The notes beneath the pieces are model-generated. The model was not told where the DNA came from and did no database searches. It saw nothing but the letters and a program-made list of their open reading frames with translations. The position numbers were made by a program, and so were the translations under genes. From Typha latifolia (Eukaryota > Streptophyta > Magnoliopsida > Poales > Typhaceae): a stretch of DNA of 64,000 nt. Below are positions 34,301 to 42,833 of this stretch, in pieces (the stretch's first letter is position 1; each line of letters opens with the position of its first letter). The stretch is from the NCBI GenBank assembly GCA_019914945.1, contig CM034101.1:7327188-7391187 (forward strand). The letters are read 5' to 3'.

Positions 34301-36053
34301 ACTAGCTAACTGTAATGAGCTGTTGGACCATTCAAAACTCAAGTTGATTGAAACAGAGCAAACCCTGGCAGAGCTTAAATCCCAACTGGCTGCTAGTCAG
34401 AAATCAAATATCTTAGCTGAGACACAACTGAAATGTATGGCTGAGTCCTACAAGTTACTTGAAGCACGGTCACAAGAATTAGAAGCTGAAATAAATTTCC
34501 TGCGTACAAAAACAGAAACTCTGGGAGATGAGCTTCTCGAAGAAAGACACAGCCATCAGGAGGATTTGGCCAAAATCGATGATCTACTAGAGCAGATCAA
34601 AAGGTTAGCTTTAGTGTTACCTGCCAATAGTATTATCTTGGCAAGAGCAGATCTATCAATTTGGTGTCGTGTTTGATTCTTTTTGCTTTTTCTTGAAACA
34701 TTTGAAATGGTTCTTGTCATCCTTTTGACTTCTTTTATATGGTTCTCCTATTTAAGGATCGAGAAGAGTTCAATGTGCACAGATGCTGACAATGGCATGA
34801 AGACTAAACAGGTAAGCAAATAATCTCCATGAACATTTGAAATAAGAACTTTAATTCATAATAGTACAAAAGATCAGTGCCTAACTATCTAAGCACTTTC
34901 AATGAGTTGTCTGAATGATATTGCTTTGCAATAGATCATTTTGACTCTCACTTTCTCAAGCTTCAACATTTTGGTCCTACTAATGCCTCGAGGGTCTTTT
35001 CAAATTGAACTGGTGATTTATTACTCCTGTCAGTTGGATTGTGACAACTGTATATTTTAATTCTATCCATCATTTCAGTGTTCCAGGTTATTACTAGCTT
35101 GCACAATATTCAAACCCCTAAGTTCATATGTTTGGTGTGAGACAAATGTCTGTTACCTCACCAGTTGATCAGGACACAAGAATAGTTAATAGAAAAAATC
35201 AAGAAAAAGAAAAAGAAAGGAAAATAGAAAGTAAAGATTAAATAGGGCTAGACGAGGTAAAAAAACATAGTGAAAGGTGACAATGTCACTTAACCGGAAA
35301 AAAAAATTCTAGAATGCAACTTTGGTAAATCTATTCTATCTAGTCATGGAATTTCCATTATCATTCTTTGAGGCACTTGTCAAGTTAATAATAGATGCAG
35401 TTCTTTCTGAATTGATGTCTAGCACCGGAAAATAAACAACTTTGCAGTCCTACTTGATAAAAGTAACCTGTGCTCTAACACTTCATGCTTTTTAACTTTG
35501 TCAATCTTGAAAGCTGTGGCTGTTAGAAATATATTTGATATTGTTATGTTGATTCTGAAAGTGTAAATTCTCTGATTCTTTTTGAAAACCATAACAGGAG
35601 AGAGAGATTGCTGCCACAGCAGAGAAGCTTGCAGAGTGTCAGGAGACAATACTTCTCCTTGGGAGGCAGTTGCAGGCATTGCGTCCACCCAAAGAGTCAT
35701 TTGCTTCCTCACCAAACAACAGGCAAAGAACTAATGATGAATATTTCGAAGATAAACCACATCCTACTGATGCTTATTCTCCACATACCCCACTGTCCCC
35801 AGGGCAGCCTGAATTGGAAAATGCTGCAGCTCTGGTGACACAGAGAACAGGTGGTGAATCACCTCTGGTTGGATGCAACTCCCATATGAGCCCACCTGAT
35901 GCTGAAGAAAGCCTATTCCCACAATCGCCTAGCAGCTCAAAGCGGCAAAAGTTCAGGTCATCGAGACCATCATCCTCTTCCTCATCGCCTTTGCCTGAGA
36001 AACAAGGACGTGGTTTCAGTAGGTTTTTCTCGAAGGGAAAGAGCGAAAATTAA
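20371..36053 (+). CDS. FPP: Filament-like plant protein (FPP), five coding exons
   Basis: The translation starts at 20399. Coding exons are 20399-20509, 31811-31988, 32197-34603, 34757-34811 and 35598-36053; they join in frame to about 1,068 residues, normal for long FPPs. Seen in the sequence: the family start [15 protein letters not shown]; the [14 protein letters not shown] block from exon 2; a long heptad coiled coil (residues about 40-350) with the hallmark [14 protein letters not shown] near residue 290; a Ser/Asp-rich middle (about 350-770); a second coiled coil (about 780-935) ending in [19 protein letters not shown]; and a basic Ser-rich tail, [15 protein letters not shown]. Known of the family: FPPs are plant-specific coiled-coil proteins linked to the cell cortex, microtubules and nuclear envelope; this copy's function is inferred. 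All introns begin GT and end AG. Intron 1 is 11.3 kb and carries an antisense chromovirus. The open frame looks intact, so the gene is probably functional. Confidence 0.93.
20399..20509 (+). CDS. FPP: FPP coding exon 1 (residues 1-37)
   Basis: The start ATG at 20399 opens the conserved N terminus [15 protein letters not shown]. The exon ends ...GAGGATCAG at a codon boundary, with donor GTTCTT at 20510. An upstream frame that is open from 20183 is not used: the family's start is the Met at 20399, and an acceptor AG lies at 20369-20370. Confidence 0.9.
20530..20605. mobile_element. Minimal 76-bp relative of the GATGGCCGTGCC MITE family
   Basis: It begins CAATGATTACCATGCCG and ends GGCACAGCCCTCCCTG; 12-13 of 16 terminal bases match the family ends. 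Almost nothing lies between the two ends. No exact 8-bp duplication is seen (CTTTTACT against TTTATTAT). It lies 20 bases downstream of the exon 1 donor of FPP. Confidence 0.45.
22355..22623 (-). repeat. Family-B 3' LTR of chromovirus copy 1
   Basis: It begins TGATGTAAG and ends CACACCA. It is homologous along its length to 28787-29101 and 42459-42767. Compared with those it lacks the segment with the TATA-like CTATATAAAGG. On the - strand a purine tract, TTGGGAGAAT, lies just outside 22623, the expected polypurine primer. Confidence 0.8.
22700..25650 (-). pseudogene. Chromovirus copy 1 pol remnant
   Basis: From right to left on the - strand, broken frames show the protease tail (VGHIILG near 25450), reverse transcriptase (24480-25150), RNase H (about 24060-24480) and the largest open piece, integrase, at 23069-23800. 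The integrase keeps [12 protein letters not shown], the IVSDRD aspartate box, an [19 protein letters not shown] block (normally HPQTDGQTEVVN, so the core is altered) and a [10 protein letters not shown] motif. A C-terminal piece, [13 protein letters not shown], follows at 22990-23030, then a chromodomain trace (22720-22860). Many stops; not functional. Confidence 0.8.
25900..26948 (-). pseudogene. Chromovirus copy 1 gag remnant
   Basis: It starts at an ATGGAACTAAATGC (26948 on the - strand), paralogous to copy 2. The core at 26585-26349 reads [22 protein letters not shown], the same gag family as copy 2. The zinc knuckle near 25910-25955 has lost its cysteines. Frames are broken several times. 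Confidence 0.75.
27000..28769 (-). other. Long leader of chromovirus copy 1 with trinucleotide and G-rich repeats
   Basis: About 1.8 kb between the primer site and gag. It contains a degenerate trinucleotide block (27440-27640, GCAGCAGCAGTAGTAG type) and a four-unit minisatellite (27945-28075, unit about 30 bp starting GGGTTAAGTGGGTTT). The part near 27000-27700 matches the leader of copy 2. Open frames over the trinucleotides on both strands are artefacts. Confidence 0.65.
27945..28075. repeat. Minisatellite, about 30-bp unit, four copies
   Basis: GGGTTAAGTGGGTTT starts at 27945, 27976, 28005 and 28036, with the spacer GGGTTATTGGGTTGAT varying slightly. It is G- and T-rich on the + strand. 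It is not the plant telomere repeat, although GGGTTA words recur. Confidence 0.85.
28770..28783 (-). other. Primer binding site of chromovirus copy 1
   Basis: The - strand reads TAGGTATCAAAGCC, two mismatches from TGGTATCAGAGCC, the initiator Met tRNA site. It lies three bases inside the LTR end at 28787, which supports the LTR boundary. Confidence 0.7.
28787..29101 (-). repeat. Family-B 5' LTR of chromovirus copy 1 (315 bp)
   Basis: It begins TGATATAG and ends CACACCA. It is paralogous to 22355-22623 and 42459-42767. On the - strand a TATA-like TAAATAAAG lies mid-LTR; in copy 2 the same place reads CTATATAAAGG. Confidence 0.8.
29102..31350. other. Intron sequence, nothing recognised
   Basis: Unique-looking AT-rich intron DNA. 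Two stretches near 30450-30480 and 30565-30600 resemble each other (GGTCTAGCTCGAGACTATTCT against ATCTAGCCTGGGATTATTCT), which suggests an old duplicated or LTR-like piece. No coding exon with splice sites was found. Confidence 0.5.
31351..31390. repeat. AAT/ATT trinucleotide foldback
   Basis: Six AAT units run straight into about ten ATT units, making a self-complementary microsatellite. A similar AAT/ATT block lies at 37003-37052. Confidence 0.9.
31413..31700. mobile_element. GATGGCCGTGCC MITE family, degraded copy in FPP intron 1
   Basis: The left end CAAGAATAGTTGTGCC matches 11 of 16 family bases. The inside has the family's CT tract, the CTCGGGCTAGGGGCACCC stretch and the palindrome GGGGTGCCGTGCGGCACC. 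The right terminus is not clear and no target duplication was found, so the right boundary is approximate. It ends about 110 bases before FPP exon 2. Confidence 0.6.
31811..31988 (+). CDS. FPP: FPP coding exon 2 (residues 38-97)
   Basis: The acceptor CCATCTACAG is at 31801-31810 and the donor GTATAA at 31989. It encodes [19 protein letters not shown] and the first heptads, up to the split Gly codon of the conserved GWEKAE motif. Confidence 0.92.
32197..34603 (+). CDS. FPP: FPP coding exon 3 (residues 97-899)
   Basis: The acceptor TTTTTCCTATTAG precedes GTTGGGAGAAAGC, completing GWEKAEEE. One uninterrupted frame of 2,407 bases carries most of both coiled coils. The donor GTTAGC is at 34604, with the split Arg codon AG|G completed by exon 4. 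Confidence 0.93.
34757..34811 (+). CDS. FPP: FPP coding exon 4, 55-nt micro-exon (residues 899-917)
   Basis: The acceptor TATTTAAG lies just before 34757 and the donor GTAAGC at 34812. It encodes [18 protein letters not shown]. It is too short for a reading-frame search, but it is needed to keep frame between exons 3 and 5. Confidence 0.85.
35598..36053 (+). CDS. FPP: FPP coding exon 5 (residues 918-1068)
   Basis: The acceptor CATAACAG is at 35590-35597. It starts [18 protein letters not shown], the conserved C-terminal coil, continues through [13 protein letters not shown] and a Ser/Pro-rich region, and ends [13 protein letters not shown] with a TAA stop at 36051-36053. Confidence 0.93.
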   Translation, partial: EREIAATAEKLAECQETILLLGRQLQALRPPKESFASSPNNRQRTNDEYFEDKPHPTDAYSPHTPLSPGQPELENAAALVTQRTGGESPLVGCNSHMSPPDAEESLFPQSPSSSKRQKFRSSRPSSSSSSPLPEKQGRGFSRFFSKGKSEN

Positions 36054-36460
36054 AAATTAATTTTCTGAATTTCGTTTTGTTTCGGAAAATCTTGACTGCA
36101 GTATCAAGAATATATTGCCTGATATCTTGGAGCCTTAGTGAGCAGGCAATCGTGAGTTAAGATTTCACATGATGGAAATAAGATTGTTCATGATGTTCAG
36201 GGAATCATCAACCTCGTTCCTGGTTGGAATTCTGAGATTGCTGCTTAGTGAAGCCCCACAAGTGATTCACTGTGTATCAGGCATGGGCAAGAGCATTATT
36301 CATTCTCATCTGTTTTTTCCCCCTCTATCGGAGAGGGAAAGTTTGCAGTTTGTTTTGTCTCATCAATTTGTGTAGATGTACAGTTGAACTGGATAAATGA
36401 ACTTTTCCATTGAAGTTCATGACTTTGTGTATAATAACTCCTAGCATGTTCTAAAATTTT
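36054..36460 (+). other. Probable FPP 3' UTR
   Basis: Non-coding sequence after the stop. GGATAAATGAAC near 36391 and TATAATAACTCC near 36430 are the nearest AT-rich signals that could direct polyadenylation. The end is a guess. Confidence 0.4.
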
Positions 36461-39269
36461 CTTATGACCATCATCGTAGCTGCCACAGGGATCCTCTGCA
36501 GCTTGTTTGCTGGATTATACGAGAAGAAGATCTAAAAAAAACTTTTTTCTAATGTCACTCATCCGCTGTTAAACCGAATTCATCTGATATTGGCAAAATT
36601 AATCTCTTGTTATCCTTCTACATTTGTCTTCGACACCAACCTGTCAAAATCTACAGTAAGTTGGTGAGCACTAACTTTTAGTCTAACCCTAGCTAGGAAA
36701 CGCAGAATGTAGAAATACATTTATCAAATTAAGTAGTATATTCTTAATTTTTTCAATATTTTTATTTATATTTAAGTATATATATATTTGAGAATAATAT
36801 TTAATAATAATGTTTTCTAAAATGTACTTATTTTCATGGAACATTAAATTATTGACATTTGTTCTTCGTAAGTTGAATTTTTTTTATTTAGTGTAAAACA
36901 AAAAATATTATAAACATTAAATTATAAATATATTTCTATTATGTCCAACTAAGTATCATATTATTAAGCAATTTTGTATTACATGTGCTTAATTTTAAGA
37001 ATTTAATAATAATAATAATAATAATAATTATTATTATTATTATTATTATATGAGGTAGTATTATGTATTATAGGTGTTTGAGAGTAATAACTTATAATAA
37101 GATATTGATAAGATGTTTGAAAAAAATGAGAGATAGTGATGAATTATGAATTATGAAGATATTTAAATTTGTAGCCAAATCAAGAGTAAATTAGTGATTT
37201 GGTTAGTGTATGGTATAAGATGTAAGTTTGATGAATAACATTTGTATTCTGAAATAAAACTATTATTGTATTTAACTGTTATTCTAGAATAAAAAGTTAT
37301 ATTTTAAATTTTAAAAAAAAATTATTTCAGAAGTGAACGGGCTAAAGGTGTTCGGATTTGACTTTGTTTGTACAAGCACAGTTAGGCATCAGTGCTTTCA
37401 CTCAGCTTCTTTATATCCTGGAGATAAGTTTGTTGTAACCCAATGCACACTAATTTATCTTAATTGGTTGGGTCGGACTAATATTGTCCAAAGGAAAGTG
37501 TTTCCAAAGCGTGCCTAGAAGCAAACGTTGATTTCAGCATCATTCAGTTCAGCACAAAATATCTTAAACACAATATTCCTACAATGGCATCTCGGTTCTT
37601 GAAGTAACTCGCTGCCAACTTCACAAAACTAGAACGGTTCGAACAGATCAAGTTTCGGGTGATTGTAGAAAAAGATGCTCTTCCTTTTTGTGGTCTTAAG
37701 GTTGTCTGTATAAATTTTAAACTAGATAAGATTTCTAGTTCGTCTAGATTTAGAAATATAAAATTACAATACAATCCCTTTATATGCTCATGATGAGCTC
37801 GAATCACGGAAGAGAAGTCTTTATTGGTCATTTTGCCTTGCTCAGTGGAAAAGAGAATCACACTATTTTTTTTCTTATTAAAGCCAAAAACTAAACAAGA
37901 CTGATTTCATTTAGGGAAACTGAATCCTTCTAAGTTTACAAAAAATGATTAAGAATCAAATTTTGAAAAACGAACCCGAGTAGAAAATAGAAATCTAAAT
38001 ACTAATCAAACTACAAAAATCGAACTCAAATTGGTAAGTAAAAAATTGAATAATAATAGGAAACATAAATTCAAAAACGAAAAACAAAAGTGAAGCATGA
38101 CAAAGACTACAACACAATTTCTTTTAATATGAAAAACCTATATCATCAAAAAGAGGAAAAAAAAACTATGGATTGGCTCAAATTAGATCGATCTACTCAT
38201 AAAAATCGCAGAAGAAATTTCACTTATAGTCACTCTTATTGTAACAATGGCTATTAATTGTAGTCTCTCACTCTTATTGCTTGGTGACATAGAAAACCTC
38301 CGATCTCTTTTTCCATGAAGCTACAATTGATCTCTCCAATCATGTCATTGATAGGTTGTCTATGTAGACAACATATGTTCAACTCTTTGGATGCTTTTGG
38401 ATCATTCTCAATTAAAGCATAAGTATTTGACATATAAAGATAACTCCTCACATTTTATAAGAAATATGCCCTTTGAAAGATTCTATAATTCTTATATAGT
38501 TTATTTAAAATTCCCTTGAGTTGGATGACTTCTCTAAGCCGCTAGATCACTTATATAGAAGTGAAAAACATATTTCCATACTAGGAGAATTCACTAAGAA
38601 ATCTCCAAATTTGGACCTTGTTGTAGACTGTCTTGTTTTTGTCCTATTGCTTAGATGCGCACCTAGCCCTACTAGCATACGAAGTTGTATGCTAAACTCA
38701 TGCACGGTGCACACTCTAATGATTTGGGTGCGCACCTAGTCTGCAATGCTAAAGTAACTCTTTCATCCGTTTATCGATCTTCTTCGCATATACATTTTTC
38801 CACAAGTCGTGTAAAAGTAGAGTTCACCATGGCTACCAAGGCATGATATCTAGGTCTACTATAATCAATCTCTTTGTGAATATGACTCTTGAAGAATATT
38901 AATTCTGATACCAAATTATTACGATCCAACTAGCTCTGATACAAATTAACGAGACTTGATGAATAATTGCAAATAAATTACCTTTAGTCAAGGGAAGTTG
39001 CACGCCGAGCTTGGTTGGGCCATGGGTTATTGCATGTTTCTAGAAGTTGGTGCACATCGGCCTTCTTGGGTGCACATCCACATAGGTAGGTGATCCTGAT
39101 CTAATGGCCTATTATGGATGAGACTTATAAGGGGACATTTAGAAATTGTAGAAGGCACTAGAGTGGTATTTGAACTAAAGAAAAAGTCATGGAAGGGCTT
39201 AGCTAGTAGAAATTGTGGCTAGAGCTAAGGATGTGATGTGAAGAGATATATCTTACAAGGATAAAGCAA
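36461..39269. other. Intergenic, no gene; possible copia trace
   Basis: AT-rich sequence with an AAT/ATT foldback at 37003-37052. Near 38240-38450 the - strand encodes SNTYALIENDPKASKE, faintly like the linker before a copia reverse transcriptase. At 38905-38950 two primer-site-like words (CTGATACCAAAT and CTCTGATACAAAT, - strand TGGTATCAG) stand 29 bases apart. This may be a worn copia element, but the evidence is weak. Confidence 0.35.
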
Positions 39270-39947
39270 GTTATCGTTGGGCGGGCAAAAAAAGGGCGAA
39301 CTTGAGGCGATTCCTCTTCTGAGTGTTTCTTCCGTTTCATGGCGGCGATGGAGGCCTCTTGTATAGGGGATCCTTCTCCTGAACCGGACCTCTTGGAGCG
39401 AGCCTCCATGCCTCGTGGGCCAATGGTTACTAATGAAGTGAGGAATCAACCAATGACAGTGAATACACCTATGAAATCTTGGAGTGCTGTTGTTAAGGGA
39501 AGAACATCATGCAAGGGCCCGATTGGGCTCATCTTGGATGAGCAGTTAGCACTGCTGGCGCAAAATTATTTTCACTCTTTGGAGGTTGATCTAGTGGATC
39601 TAGAAGAAAGCAGAGTAATATGGAAATATGCTCTTTATGGTAAGTTTTTAGGTAAACCCCTTCCTCTCCATGTAATGAAAACTAAACTTGTTAGATAATG
39701 AAAGTTATCATCACCGGTGCTAATAGCGGACAAGTCGGAGGGCTTCTTGTTTCGTTTTGGATCAGAGGAAGATATGGCTATAGTCCTCACAGAGGGACCA
39801 TGGATGGTAAGGGGTATTACTTTTAACTTTATAAAATGGAAACCTGGTTTTAGGCCAAGGGAGGAATCAATTTTGGTGGCTCCGGTATGGATTAGGTTTT
39901 GGGGCCTATCGGATGAATATTGGGCTCCTAACATTCTAGTGCAGGTT

Positions 39948-39955
39948 GCTGGCAA
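39948..39955 (+). repeat. MITE target duplication, left (partner 40631-40638)
   Basis: GCTGGCAA here and GCTGCCAA at 40631-40638 match at seven of eight bases and flank the MITE exactly. Confidence 0.75.
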
Positions 39956-40630
39956 CAATGATGGCCGTGCCGGTTGGTGGCCGGCACGGCACGGCACGGC
40001 ATGTGTCGTGGCACTTGCCAGCTGTGCCGTGGCACTTGCCAGCTGTGCCGTAAAAGAAGAAAACAAAATGAGATACTCACCTTCGTCGCCGACCGCCGTC
40101 GCCGCTCGCCGTCGCCGTCACCCGAGCGCGTCGAGTGCCCTAGCCCGAGGGAGAAGATGAGATCGAGAGAGAGAGATCGATATACATATAAGGTTATCGG
40201 TTAAAACTTAAGTTGCGGATCTGTATCCAATGACACTCTTTCCTATCCCTATCCCGGTCACGGGGCTTGGGAAAAGAGGACTTAACTAAGGGATGGGCGA
40301 GCTAATGAGGTTTCCAAGATGGAGGATGACTCACATAGCTCAACCGTGAAAGGAGAGGAAGCACTCTGGATCTGACGACCTACAGATGAGGGCTACAAGG
40401 CCTACTATACAATCATGTGGGAGATTCGGATTCGCAACTTTCGTGCTAGGGCACCCGACGCGCTCGGGTGACGACAATGGCGAGCGGCGACGGCGATGGC
40501 GATCTACGACGGCGATGGTGATCAGCAACGAGTAGCCTAACGGCGAGCGGCGAAACTATTAGGAGAGGTGCCGTGCCATATGCCGGTACGCTGCCGGCAC
40601 GCCTCGTGTCGGTCGGCACGGCAATCCTTG
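39956..40630. mobile_element. hAT-like MITE, GATGGCCGTGCC family, longest copy (675 bp)
   Basis: It begins CAATGATGGCCGTGCCGG and ends GGTCGGCACGGCAATCCTTG, CA...TG ends with inverted repeats, and lies between 8-bp duplications inside LINE ORF1. The interior holds repeated TGGCACTTGCCAGCTGTGCCG units (39995-40050) and GC-rich CGCCGTCGCC stretches occurring in both orientations (40080-40140 against 40440-40520). That suggests one copy with a rearranged or foldback inside. There is no transposase. Confidence 0.8.
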
Positions 40631-41959
40631 GCTGCCAAGGTGGGAAAGCCACTCAGGATTGATGAGACTACCATGCTTCTAGGACGACCAACCGAGGCCA
40701 TGGATCCAACAACAGTGATCGGTAGGGGGTGCTACGCATGGGTGTGTGTCGAGCTGGACTTAACTCAACCCATCAAGAAAGGATTCCAACTAGGAATTGC
40801 TAGTAGGCAATTTTACCAACATGTGGTGTATGAAAATTTGCCTTCGGCTTGTTTCGCTTGTGGTCTTGTAGGTCATCAGTTAATGGATTGTCTAGCGAGA
40901 CTAGGATAGACTCTGAGCGTGGAGTAGGATGTGGGGTAGATAGAAACATTAAAGGATATGGAGGAGGACCCAAGCATAGTGGGCCATGCTGAAGAAAATG
41001 AGAGGTCAAATGAAGGTAAGGTAGTTGCCATGATGGAAGCCTCAGATTATGGTCCTTGGATAATGGTAAGCCGATGAAACTCCTTTTTTTGAACCGTAGC
41101 TACCTTGTGGGCGGGGGGGTGGCTATGATGGTGGGAGATCCCTGAGTGATTGGGCCGAGACTATTGCCAATGGGGAACCATAGGAGCAAGCCCACCCCAA
41201 GACTGCACTAGGTCAAGCAGGAGCGGATTTGGGTGGAAATCCACATTCACCTAGCATTAACCCAAGAGTGCAATCTGGTTGGGGGGGCTCGAGGAGGTGC
41301 TTAGGAAAATATCGATTCAGGGTGGCTGTGTGTTGTCGCATCACCTTGTGGGTGACAAATCGTCTCCCCACGCCGGGCGTACCCCCAACAAAAATAGCAA
41401 TATCCATGTGGTGACACGTGGGGGACAATCTCAGGATAGGCAAAAAACTTGCCTGATTAGAGTGGGAGGCTATCAAATTGTTGTGGCAGATATTGATTCA
41501 GGTGACAATGCTAAATCTAATTCGTTTAACCAAATGTCATCCCTGATTAGGGAGGAGGAATAAGTGGATTGGGAATGGATGTAGATCCGGATCCGAAGAC
41601 TAATTCACCTATACCTAGGGTGCAAAGAGAATGTAACCCTTCCCTGTCTTCTCATGAGGAGATGGTAGCCAAGGCTACTGCAGGCTTCGCTTCTGCCCCT
41701 TCTTTGTCTAACTCATCTCATGGAGTAGGGGAGGACTCGGACCAAAAAAAACCAAAGGTTTAGGAGGAGGCATGGAAGTATCGCAAAATGATGAAGTTTC
41801 AGATGGCTTTAGAGGTCTCAGGCGACTTGCCCAGAAGCTCTAAGACAGGACTATCGAGATCAAAAGATACGGCAAGAAGACCAAAGAGACAACTAAGAAA
41901 AGGAGGCCTTGATTTGTACCCAAAAATTATCTGATTAGATTTGATTAGATTAGATCTAC

Positions 41960-42458
41960 TATTAATTATTTGATTAGATTTGGCTCTGATCATGCTCCAC
42001 TTCATCTTGATTTGTACCCAAAAATTGAGAAGAAAAGGAGGCCTTTCATATTTGAACACTTTTGGTTAGACCCTGAAGTGGGTAAGATTGTTGAATGTGC
42101 TTTTGATCCTAACTATAATAAAGACTTAGGAAATAAGCTCAGCATGGTTAAGAAGAAAGTCATTGATTGGAATGGTAACAGTTTGGGAAAGTTGGAAAAT
42201 AACCTTGAGTAGGTTAGATCTAAGATTAAAGAGTTGGAAGTGAAGGACACTTCTAGTCATTCCATTGCTAATGATAATACTAAGCTTCGGCTTTATATAA
42301 CATGCACTTTGCTCTAATAAGACAGGTCGAGGTTAAATGGCAGTCTAAGTCTAGAGAGCGTTGGGTGGCTTCGGGTGACAGGAATACTAGATACTCTCAT
42401 GTTATTACTCTCATTAGACGTAGAAGAAATAAGATTAACTCTATATTATTAGATGATG
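41960..42458 (+). pseudogene. LINE ORF2 remnant: endonuclease C-terminus and linker
   Basis: IRFGSDHAPLHLDLYP near 41970 is the SDH motif that closes an APE-type endonuclease. RPFIFEHFW and a WNGNSLGKL stretch follow, then ERWVASGDRNTRYSH and LIRRRRNKI, all typical of the segment before the LINE reverse transcriptase. The N-terminal endonuclease is missing; a scrambled junction lies at 41896-42043. It ends where the LTR of chromovirus copy 2 begins. Confidence 0.7.
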
Positions 42459-42767
42459 TGATGCAGGACAACGTCTTGATTGTAGAGTTGAGAAGAAAAA
42501 GTAGGGAAAAATAATCAAACCAGTGAAATCCACCAATCGGGGTGTCAGAATCCACCAACAAACACTCAATAGGCAAAAGCTCTCAAAATATTCATTAACC
42601 CATAAAAGATGATTACAAGCCTTTATATAGGCAAAATAAAGTAAAAGACAAAAGATAAAAATAGCCCTAGAAGGTGACTAGTCATAACCCTCGTTAAGCC
42701 AAAGGGTCACGGGTGCAGCCTTTTTGTGCTTACGAGAATAAACGTGATGAAAAGTGGTGTCCCACTA
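42459..42767 (-). repeat. Family-B 3' LTR of chromovirus copy 2 (309 bp)
   Basis: It begins TGATGCAGG and ends CCCACTA. It aligns with 28787-29101 throughout, with a TATA-like CTATATAAAGG on the - strand. A purine tract, GGGAGAGTT, lies just outside on the - strand (42768-42777), the polypurine primer. Confidence 0.85.
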
Positions 42768-42833
42768 ACTCTCCCGGGGTGGAAGAAACTTGACCCAGTC
42801 GAGTGGCTCTAATAGTACTCCAAAATGTCAGGA

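Larger units (their letters stand above)
39339..41070 (+). pseudogene. LINE ORF1 (DUF4283-type RNA-binding protein with CCHC knuckle), interrupted
   Basis: It starts MAAMEASCIGDPSPEP. SWSAVVKG and the DUF4283 core follow (FLFRFGSEEDMAIVLTEGPW near 39750). Two stops in frame (TAA TGA at 39696-39701) break it. At 39955 a 675-bp MITE splits the protein within QVAG, and the frame resumes at 40639 (KPLRIDETTMLLGR). The zinc knuckle CFACGLVGHQLMDC, a C-x2-C-x4-H-x4-C pattern, is at about 40847-40888. A YGPWIMVSR motif near 41050-41075 is the usual ORF1 tail. ORF1 proteins coat LINE RNA. Not functional. Confidence 0.75.
39270..42458 (+). mobile_element. LINE (L1-type non-LTR retrotransposon), 5' part, truncated
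   Basis: It contains ORF1 and the end of the ORF2 endonuclease region, then stops abruptly at the LTR of chromovirus copy 2 (42459). A MITE is nested at 39956-40630. The reverse transcriptase domain is absent here and also from the 3' piece at 48550, so roughly 2 kb is missing between them. Confidence 0.75.

Noticed and set aside
37611..37650. GGTTCGAAC word as a tRNA T-arm
   Set aside because: No acceptor or anticodon arms can be drawn around it. The same holds for GTTCGAAC words in the LTR arrays.
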